This document shows positions 56,858 through 64,000 of a stretch of 64,000 nt of DNA, in pieces. Every line of letters starts with the position of its first letter. Within the stretch, counting starts at the first letter, position 1. Location of the stretch: positions 367,883 through 431,882 of the forward strand of contig JAMPIV010008530.1 of the NCBI GenBank assembly GCA_024509875.1. The letters run 5' to 3'. The DNA is from Oreohelix idahoensis. Lineage: Eukaryota; Mollusca; Gastropoda; Stylommatophora; Oreohelicidae. The translations under genes and the position numbers were made by a program. Below the pieces are notes generated by a model. It searched no databases and was not told the DNA's origin. It was given only the letters and a program-made list of their open reading frames with translations.

Positions 56858-57770
56858 CCACACTAGATGTTTTGCGGAAGGTCTTCACATTCATAAATTC
56901 TTTCAAGACCTCTGGAGATAGTAGATAGTATTGTATATTAGTATAGTATAGTACATTATATAGTATTGTATTAGGATATGGAATAACTTCTTTAAGATAG
57001 TATGTAGGTTCATGTTTATGCACCATTTCATTACCATATTTTTAAAAATATATGACTGTGTTCTGATAATGCACCATTTCATTACCATGTTGTTCTTATG
57101 ATACTGTGTTTTGATAAACGTTGAGCATATGACAATTGTAATGATGATACTATTTTTGTTTAACTTATCATTACATTTCGGTATTGTACATTTTTTTGGG
57201 GGAAAAAAATGAAGACAAGAGAAAACGTATTTTTTCTGACATTATGATGTATTTGTTCTTTACCCAGCGCTTGATTGTGCGCTAGAAAAGGTGTTTTTCT
57301 GACATTGAATGTTTTTTTCTTTGCCCAGCGCTTGATTGTGCGCTAGGGGTAACTACGCAAAGCGATATTATTAATTGAGGTCTATAATATAAGTTCATCA
57401 TTGGTACTTTATAAGTTTATTAACTTGGTTATCATACACATTATGTTATTTTTAAATGGTAACTAGTTATTTGTCTTTTGGTATAAATATGCATTGTGTA
57501 ACTTATTGTTTACCATGATATATCATTGTCTGCTCATTCTTCTTGTACTTCATCTGCTCTTTTCACTTTTCATTTATGAACAAAAAACATTGAGGTCGAT
57601 GCAATCATAATATCTACACATTAGGATTATCCTATGTTAAGTCATGTTAACAAAAAAGAACAAAAGAGGGATAGAAGTAAGCGTAAAGTAAAAAAAAAAT
57701 GAAGTATAGAAAGACAATGAGATAAGCATACGAAGATCAACAAATTCAAAGAAATATGAAGTATATATGG
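56858..57770 (+). repeat. block X, second copy with inverted end
   Basis: Direct repeat of 54824-55530 up to CTGCTCTTTTCACTTTTCAT, then a switch into the reverse complement of 55745-55540 (TTGAGGTCGATGCAATCATA in, GAAATATGAAGTATATATGG out). Confidence 0.88.
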
Positions 57771-58689
57771 CGCGTGCATGACACTCGAGACATCCAGGAC
57801 AACAATATTGGCAAGTTACAATATAATGGCATGATTATTCTTATTGTTATAACATATTTCCGGTTTTCACTTGACTCACCCTCGTATATATGTATATAAT
57901 TATATGATTTGCTATTGATTCACTACAGTGTGTTGGTAAGTGTGTAGACGTGTTTCTGCAACCATTGTGTAATTTCTGAAGGACTTACCCGCCTGTGTAC
58001 ATTCAAATTAAATTGAGAATGATAGAAGAATTGTGTTTGTAGGTTTGGAAAAGCTTTTAAAGAAATATTTCTTGAGGAAATGAGACACATGCCTGGAATA
58101 TAAGAAAGAAGGAAAGAAATTGTTTTAATGTATTGATCAAGGTATTACTTAGTATTTTATACTAGACCAAATCATTGTATGGAGGCGGATCATGGACAGA
58201 TGGATCTAACTAAGGTTTTAAAAGTAAAGTGTAGTCACGGTGAACTGGATGTGGATAGTGCTGGTAAATACTGTCCTGTGCATTTGCTAGCACATTATCT
58301 GACACTGTCTGTCGTCCCCAACTTGTGTAATAATGGAATAGTGATGGACCATATAGGGGTTACGTTTATTTTTGTTTCAGGTTCTATCCTGACAACTACA
58401 AATACTTTATAGTCATCCACCTCTGTTGGACTCTGTGGTGCGACTGCTCTTGGGGTCAACAGAGCCATATACCCAGCTTTCACTGCCTGGAGGAATGCAT
58501 AGCCCTTGTCCGTCCATGGCAGGAGTGTGAACGATCTCTAGACCACATATCAGTGGCAAACCAAAGCCACTAGTCAGCGTATCCAGAATATACTCATATA
58601 CTAAAAGACAAGATGCAAATAAACATGCAATGAATGATGAAAATTGAGATTAATTATTATTTTTCAATGTTTATTGATTTCATGATGTA

Positions 58690-59990
58690 CAGTACTTTGC
58701 AAAAAAAAATGGCAGTCATATTGCTCAGCTAAAAATGCTGAAATCTAATTAAATATGCATGTTCTGCCCCAAATTTGCACTCCACTTAAGTGAGCAAACA
58801 CTACCAAAAGTAAAAAAAAAAATTAGCGGAGAGTAAAGTCCCTTGATAATAGAGCAGACGACAATTTCTAATGCTAGTGGCAGAAAATGGATACAAAGTC
58901 AAAGTGTATATTAATTTCACAGCTTTGGAATGAAGGAAATCAAACATGTTCCAACATTTCTAAAACCTTGAACATTCCTGAGCGGACTGTCTACAGAGTT
59001 GTGAGTAAATTAAAAGCAGGTAATGGAATCGAGCGAAAAGAAGGTAGTGGGAGGCCAAGAATTGTGGACACAAAGGACCATCGGCGTCTCGCCCAAATCG
59101 TTCGGGCTGGGCCAATGAAGAGTGTAGAAAACATACGGCAGCGCATGATCGAGTTGGGAAGCCCAGAGGTATCTAATGCTACTGTCAACCGGGAGCTACA
59201 CAGGATGAATTACACAAAAAAGCGGGTAATTTCGTCACCATTGCTCACAGAGACTCACAAACAGATGCGCTTGAACTGGTGCCACGAACACCAAAATTTG
59301 TCATGGGACAATGTGATTTTTTTCAGATGAATGTTCTGTTTGGTCTTATCCTGCCCAAATAAATATTTAGGACGAAAGACTCTGTAACGCCTGTGTACCA
59401 GCGACCGAAACATACCCAGAAATTTCATCTTTGGGGAGGGGTGTCAGCAAGAGGTGCCACCCCACTGTGTGTTTTCACAGGAATTCTCACGAAAGAAAGG
59501 TACATCGACATACTAGAGGGACACCTTCTGCCATTTATGCAGGTCATGTACCCTGATGGGTGCACATTTCAACATGACAATGACCCAAAGCATACAGCTC
59601 ATACCACCAAAGCATGGCTGCAAGAGAATAATGTGATAGTGCTGAAGTGGCCCAGCAACAGTCCCGACCTAAACTCAATTGAAAACGTTTGGGCACTACT
59701 CCAGAATCATTTAGAAAAGAGTGGACTCAGAGACGTTGAACAATTGAAGAAGGAAGCTGAAAAATACTGGGACAGTCTGACTCACAATTACCTACAAACA
59801 CTTGTGGGAAGTGTGCCTCGCCACATCCAGGCATGCCTTGCTGGAGAAGGCAACATTATATTTTACTGAAACCACTGTTAATAGATAGGGGAGATACCAA
59901 TCTTCCTCTGGACATAGTTTTTATTATTATTTGCTTCTATGAGTGTGCTGCGTTGCGAAAATATGACTGCCATTTTTTTGCAAAGTACTG
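58690..59990 (+). mobile_element. Tc1-like transposon, 1301 bp, complete ends
   Basis: Inverted ends CAGTACTTTGCAAAAA... / ...TTTTTGCAAAGTACTG extend about 31 bp (through GGCAGTCATATT), differing only in A-run length. TA stands at 58688-58689 and 59991-59992. Encodes a broken DD34E transposase. Confidence 0.96.
58887..59869 (+). pseudogene. Tc1-like DD34E transposase
   Basis: Cuts and reinserts the transposon. N-terminal helix-turn-helix (LWNEGNQTCSNISKTLNIPE, RTVYRVVSKL), the GRPR hook (EGSGRPRIV), second DNA-binding part (GSPEVSNATVNRELHRMNY), then NLSWDNVIF where a T7 run near 59320 has one base too many and shifts the frame before the first catalytic Asp (SDE). A second shift near 59360 returns to the original reading for QRPKHTQKFHLWGGVS, FQHDNDPKHTAHTTK (second Asp) and WPSNSPDLNSIENVW (catalytic Glu). 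There are 34 residues between the second Asp and the Glu. All catalytic residues are still encoded; two small shifts disable it. Confidence 0.95.
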
Positions 59991-60480
59991 TAAATACATT
60001 TGATTTCATTTAAAACTTTCCTAACCGAAAAGAGAAACGGTATAGGTTAAATAAATTGTAAATATTTATCAGCAGTCTTACTTACTTATTAAAGTTGAGT
60101 TTATGTTATTGTTGATAAATAAATTTATTAATACCCCTAGCAGAGACCACAATAACAATAATAATAATATAATAATCAAGGGCGGATCTTGAAAAGGAGT
60201 CCATAGGGATCCAGGATAATACAATAACATCATACCTGGAAAATTATACAGCTTGACCCTACCTTTGATATCCATACACCCTTACTCTTTTCAGAGAAGG
60301 GGGTATTACTTATAAGACCAGACTCTTATCTGGCACTATCCTGGTATCACCTGATACAACTTTTTGTCCAGGATATCTTATATTTTAATAACATCTCAAC
60401 CCTCTTGCGACACTGGTGTCTCAGTCCGGGATTTCATTTACTCCCTGGGGTCTTTTCTTTGAGATATTCAGACTTATAGT

Positions 60481-60694
60481 ATTATTTATTACATCATTTG
60501 AATTAGCAGTAGGAGTAAAATATTATTATAAAAATAAAATTTAGTAAAAACTCAAACTAAATAAAGCAATTTGTAGTACCATTGAGTACAAACTGAAATT
60601 GAGGTGACTGGATACATTGACAGTGGTCTTTTAATTAATTAATTAGTGTTTGATTGGTAAATAGAGTGTTGAAGTGTCTGCAAGTTATTATTGT
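60481..60694 (+). other. leader before gag
   Basis: AT-rich stretch between the LTR match and the gag start. No primer-binding site could be recognised. Confidence 0.4.
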
Positions 60695-61642
60695 ATGAGT
60701 ATGGCAGACTTGGCAAAGTTTAGATCTGCTGCAGTGCAGTCAGCAAAGGAGTTGGGGTTAAGTGGGGAGGCCCTTATTCAATATGTCACTACAGAGTGTG
60801 ACAAGTACATAGAAAGAGAAGATAGGAAGTTGGAAACAGAAAAGACGTTACAAATAGAAGCTGATAGGGAGGCTAAGAAACTTCAACTAGAAGCTGATAG
60901 GGAGGCTAAACAAATAGAAGCTGAGGCTAAGAAACTTCAACAAGAAGCTGAGGCTAAGAAACTTCAACTAGAAGCTGATAGGGAGGCTAAACAAATAGAA
61001 GCTAAGGAAAAGGAGGCTGAGAGAGAAGAAAAGAGGTTGAAAAGGGAACATGAGTTAAGATTGAAAGAGCTTGAACTTCAAGGAAATGGTACAGGTAATG
61101 GCAGTAGTTCAACTACTTCAGACACTAGTGTAATTCAAGATGCCTCAAATGGTGCCATGAATTTTCACTTGGACCCATTTGTGAAGAAAGAGGATGAAAT
61201 TGAGTCTTACCTAAGTCGGTATGAGAGATTAGCCACTAACTATGGCTTAGAGAAGGAGAAATGGAGCCTTAAGTTATCACAAGGGTTGAGAGGGGTTTCT
61301 TATGAAGTTTATGCAAAACTGCAGAAAGAAGACCAGGAAGATTATGACATCTTGAAGCAGGCATTACTGGTTCGATATGAAAAGAACTCAGAATTTTATA
61401 GGAAGAAATTCAGAACTGCTAAGCTACTTTCTGGAGAAACTTACAACCAATTCTCTGCCAGATTAGAAACCTACTTGGAGACGTGGACTGCTCTGGGAAA
61501 ATGTCAAAACCTAAAAGAAATGGTCATGATGGAACAAGTAAGAGAGTCTATGCCTCCAGACATGAGAAAATTTCTTATGGAACAAGGCGCAGAGAGGTTG
61601 GGGGAGTGTCGTAGATTTTTCGATAGGAGTATTAAGACTTAG
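60695..61642 (+). CDS. gag of the second gypsy element, truncated
   Basis: Capsid protein of an LTR retrotransposon. Start chosen at ATG 60695 (MSMADLAKFRSAAVQSAKEL); the frame is open 7 codons further upstream. Residues about 50-140: coiled coil with direct repeats of KKLQLEADREAKQIEAE. Residues about 170-300: FHLDPFVKKEDEIESYLSRY, WSLKLSQGLRGVSYEVYAKL, YDILKQALLVRYEKNSEFYR, LETYLETWTALGK, MEQVRESMPPDMRKFLMEQG, the SCAN-like capsid C-terminal fold. The frame has no internal defect over 316 codons but stops 10 residues after GECRR, just where an inverted LTR begins. No zinc knuckle or pol follows. Confidence 0.85.
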   Translation: MSMADLAKFRSAAVQSAKELGLSGEALIQYVTTECDKYIEREDRKLETEKTLQIEADREAKKLQLEADREAKQIEAEAKKLQQEAEAKKLQLEADREAKQIEAKEKEAEREEKRLKREHELRLKELELQGNGTGNGSSSTTSDTSVIQDASNGAMNFHLDPFVKKEDEIESYLSRYERLATNYGLEKEKWSLKLSQGLRGVSYEVYAKLQKEDQEDYDILKQALLVRYEKNSEFYRKKFRTAKLLSGETYNQFSARLETYLETWTALGKCQNLKEMVMMEQVRESMPPDMRKFLMEQGAERLGECRRFFDRSIKT

Positions 61643-62170
61643 GTTAGTCCCTTCTGAATAGGTTAGAATAGGTGATAGTCACGGTGAGAGTTAGTAAAAT
61701 GAAATAGATTCCACGAGTGAGATGATAGACTGTGATATAGAGGCTGTCTCTGAAAAAGAAAAATCGAGGAAAATCTTCTCTCTTTCACCTATCCTCTACG
61801 ACAGCTTTAAAGGCGTCAGACAGTCTAAACACAGATATATATATATTACATATATGTCTATCTACTCACGGACACGCACATACACGTGACGACAGTTAAA
61901 CACACAGACGTGGGAAATCTATAACAATGATTATATATATTATTTTGAACGAGCTGACCAACGCACTGATTAGTTCAAGAGAGATTTTTTATTATTATCA
62001 TAAAAAAAAATCTTCTCACAACAACAAAGAAATACATCAAGGAGAAACATATACAAATAGTCATAAAATTTAAAAAAAAAATGCTACAAGGATGATAGCC
62101 CGTTAAAATCTTACTCTAGGTTTAGCCCACAGCCCCGTTAAGAGAACAGATGATGGCCCAAAGAGTTATA
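61643..62170 (-). mobile_element. gypsy LTR R/U5 part, inverted after gag
   Basis: ATAGATTCCACGAGTGAGAT (61701) and GAGCTGACCAACGCACTGAT (about 61960), with TTTTTATTATTATCA near 61990, match the inverse of 2870-3130 and the direct strand of 19655-19860. So LTR sequence in minus orientation lies directly behind a plus-strand gag. Confidence 0.65.
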
Positions 62171-62687
62171 GATACATAGGGTTGAGTCTAAGAGGTTTCT
62201 TTCTTTCTCGTAAATGTATGAACAGAGTTGGATAAATCTGATTTAGCGTAAGAAAAAAAGAAACTCTAGCATTTGTAACAAATCCTGCAGATTAAAAAAA
62301 GTTAAGACAGCAAATGGGTGACAATAATACACCGGTAAAATAACACTCTGGCCTGTGTACTCTCATTCATTCAGCCCTGGCCTTGCTCACACATATATAC
62401 TCACAACTTTGCTCGCTGCCTCTGGGAACATAATAATTCTAGGACCTTCGCACAGACCCGAAAAAATGCAGTCATCGACCAAGAAACCCCCAGTTCCAAA
62501 AGACGTACTGAACTCTCTGTCTCAGGAACGATTCCTTGGGTGTTCTAATTTTTTCCGAATGTCTGATTAAGTCACATAAAATTTGTCCAGGCACGAAAGT
62601 TAGCAGAGCACAATGTCATTAGGCAACATCGTTTTTTTACAATATCTATTTTATAACGCAAGGGCAACAACTGCTTGAAATTTATAG
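62171..62687. other. no recognisable gene
   Basis: No supported ORF. May be the U3 end of the inverted LTR. Confidence 0.4.
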
Positions 62688-63155
62688 TCACTTTTCTCGG
62701 TAAGCATTTGTCTTCTCGCGTTGGTATCGAATGCAGTTAAGTTTTGAGCTGTGGTCATTTTGCGCTGGACTGCGCATGACTTGTCTTGCTTGTTGGTCGA
62801 TCGGTTTCCGCCCACCACTAGTGGAGTGAGCGATTTGGAATGGCGAAAGAGATGCCTCGTTGAAGAGGGGATCTCCGCTATTTTTTGTTCTGTCAGGGAT
62901 GTGTAGTCCTCTTATGGATATTTCGTTTATTCGGGATAATACCTCTAGTGTATTTGCACATGCCGGGAGGCGTGATATTTCTGTATTTCTTGAAAACAAG
63001 GTAAATTGACTTTTTTCATTAACTCTATCGATTTTGGGTCGTGAGCGATTTCGATTCATAGCCTGTCTTCGAAAGTCGTCGTCACGAGATGTTTTTTCCC
63101 AGCTCACATGTCGCTGCATTGTACTGCATCGGTTGATGCATGTACCAAGGACCAT
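62688..63155 (-). CDS. unrecognised 155-codon ORF
   Basis: I do not recognise it. The protein is basic and polar (RQAMNRNRSRPKIDRVNEKS, ISRLPACANTLEVLSRINEI, SIRGLHIPDRTKNSGDPLFN), with 5 Cys, no signal peptide and no membrane segment. Composition is not that of a simple repeat, and 155 codons without a stop is long for random DNA of this AT content. It could be part of a transposon or a single-exon fragment of a host gene. The start and strand are tentative. Confidence 0.25.
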   Translation of the reverse strand: MVLGTCINRCSTMQRHVSWEKTSRDDDFRRQAMNRNRSRPKIDRVNEKSQFTLFSRNTEISRLPACANTLEVLSRINEISIRGLHIPDRTKNSGDPLFNEASLSPFQIAHSTSGGRKPIDQQARQVMRSPAQNDHSSKLNCIRYQREKTNAYREK

Positions 63156-63557
63156 TACTTGCTACTTTGTTAAATGAACTAGGTTTGGAAAACCTTTATT
63201 ATCTAGAGGATATTTTTGAGGACATTATTTATACTTCGGCAGACGTGTCTGTCTTGCTGAAGTCAGACTAAGGAGAGTGAACTGATCTCATACATTTGGT
63301 TATCTCCTGGCTGTTATAGAAAAGGATGGAGTTTTTCACCTGACTACATTTACAGCACTATGAAATATAACATGCCTCTGACTCATCATTGTAATGCTGT
63401 CTACCGTCTATTGCTGTATTGAAGGTTGCTGTGATAATGACTGTTTGATGTGCCTACACATTTGCGTAACCATTTTGTCACTGTGGCGTCCACAATAAAT
63501 AATGAAGAAAAACGTCAACGGCTGTTTCAAGACTCATTGACTTTATACGTCGTGAGT

Positions 63558-63788
63558 TTACTGACGTCCTATGTGGATTGCCCTGTTATTGTTGCATGAA
63601 CATTGTTTTGATGAAACATACTGCACATAACCCAAACCCGACACAAGCGGATTGCCATCTTCATCATAGGGCATCATACGATCCTTTGGTGGCCATAGTG
63701 GTATGATTCCTGGTATAGCAAAACGGGGAGGTCCCTTACCCACTTCATTTTCAACAAGAATTATCGGCATCTTCAAGAACTTAAACAT
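63558..63788 (-). CDS. unrecognised ORF, possible internal exon
   Basis: Minus strand MFKFLKMPIILVENEVGKGP, PRFAIPGIIPLWPPKDRMMP, YDEDGNPLVSGLGYVQ. The Pro/Gly-rich sequence does not come from a repeat and looks protein-like. After GYVQ a GCA|GTATGT could serve as a splice donor at about 63622, and a TTCTGTATTAAG lies before the ATG. I cannot name the family. It might be a host exon or a transposon piece. Confidence 0.25.
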   Translation of the reverse strand: MFKFLKMPIILVENEVGKGPPRFAIPGIIPLWPPKDRMMPYDEDGNPLVSGLGYVQYVSSKQCSCNNNRAIHIGRQ

Positions 63789-64000
63789 ACTTAATACAGA
63801 ACCTCTTCACACTTTTCAAAGTACTCGGCGTGCGGTCCCCAGTGTCCATTTCACAGATCTCATTTTGGGCACTGCGAACCATCAGAATTTGAGTAACCCG
63901 CGGCGTGTGACATGTTGCGGATACTCAGATGCTGTGATTTTTTACGCACGTCAAGCAAGTATCTGCTGTCAAGGTTCCAGTGCTGTCGATTTTTTTGAGG
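63789..64000. other. no recognisable gene
   Basis: Edge of the window; nothing supported. Confidence 0.5.

Larger units (their letters stand above)
57880..60480 (+). mobile_element. gypsy LTR, plus strand, split by Tc1
   Basis: Aligns with the inverse of 19900-21700: TGTGTAATTTCTGAAGG, GGCGGATCATGGACAGATGG, CCCCTAGCAGAG, CACCCTTACTCTTTTCAGAG, GGCACTATCCTGGTATCACC, GACACTGGTGTCTCAGTCC. About 1.3 kb after removing Tc1; R and U5 (GGTCAGACCC) are not seen, so it is incomplete at the right. Gag of the same element starts at 60695. Confidence 0.68.

Noticed and set aside
54824..57770. Block X as the LTR of a 1-kb element, with the gypsy LTR as its inside
   Set aside because: X does not start TG or end CA, the two copies end differently, and the inside is itself a known LTR copy.
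58179..58412. 77-codon ORF upstream of the Tc1 element
   Set aside because: It lies inside the gypsy LTR; the sister LTR at about 21300 does not keep the frame.
58300..58600. A host gene near the left of Tc1
   Set aside because: Sequence aligns to the minus-strand LTR at 21.3 kb, so it is repeat DNA.

Overview
The window reads as intergenic, repeat-dense DNA from a metazoan nuclear genome. A lophotrochozoan, most likely a mollusc, fits best: several tRNA-headed SINEs, many 5'-truncated LINEs with microsatellite tails, hAT, Tc1, Helitron and Ty3/gypsy elements, and long GATA, CT and GT microsatellites. The taxon is an inference from repeat style. I found no convincing host gene; the only candidates are two unrecognised ORFs near the right edge and a possible Asp/Tyr-repeat exon at 3591-4340. 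Family labels used below (LINE-A to LINE-G, SINE-1, SINE-C, SINE-T1 to SINE-T3) are local names for this window.

Layout. 1-6 kb: the end of a gypsy pol with a possible LTR, an LTR relative carrying SINE-1, an 18-bp Asp/Tyr-coding minisatellite, and a MITE. 6-9 kb: nested SINEs and a hAT element. 8.7-17.8 kb: one 31-bp tandem array cut into pieces by a 2.4-kb solo LTR, a hAT MITE, a larger insertion carrying a hAT transposon, and a SINE; five of the insertions in and around it have readable target-site duplications (TSDs). 18-26 kb: LINE tails, hAT MITEs, and a minus-strand gypsy LTR split by SINE-C. 26-33 kb: a 2-kb LINE-B with reverse transcriptase (RT), itself carrying SINE-C, then SINEs, LINE-E, GATA/GACA repeats and LINE-G. 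33.4-35 kb: a 468-bp tandem repeat built around a tRNA SINE. 36.3-37.4 kb: a Helitron helicase remnant broken by two later insertions. 39 kb: a hAT MITE inside a 49-bp tandem repeat. 40.5-44.2 kb: a GATA array, then LINE-F and LINE-D facing each other.

45.9-57.7 kb: a large LTR element with 1.1-kb repeats. It encodes gag, a CCHC knuckle and a protease, then a second decayed protease region, an integrase zinc domain and an integrase C-terminus, but no RT, RNase H or integrase core. Its right end is rearranged. 57.9-62.1 kb: a second gypsy element (LTR, then gag) with a 1301-bp Tc1 transposon in its LTR and an opposite-strand LTR fused after gag. 62.2-64 kb holds unrecognised sequence.

The genes do not form a pathway; they are parasitic elements in layers. 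The layers give an order of events, and the LINE 3' ends repeatedly show a short hairpin at or near the stop codon followed by a simple-repeat tail, which one SINE family has copied. Coordinates of elements with quoted TSDs are base-precise as read by eye; others are approximate.
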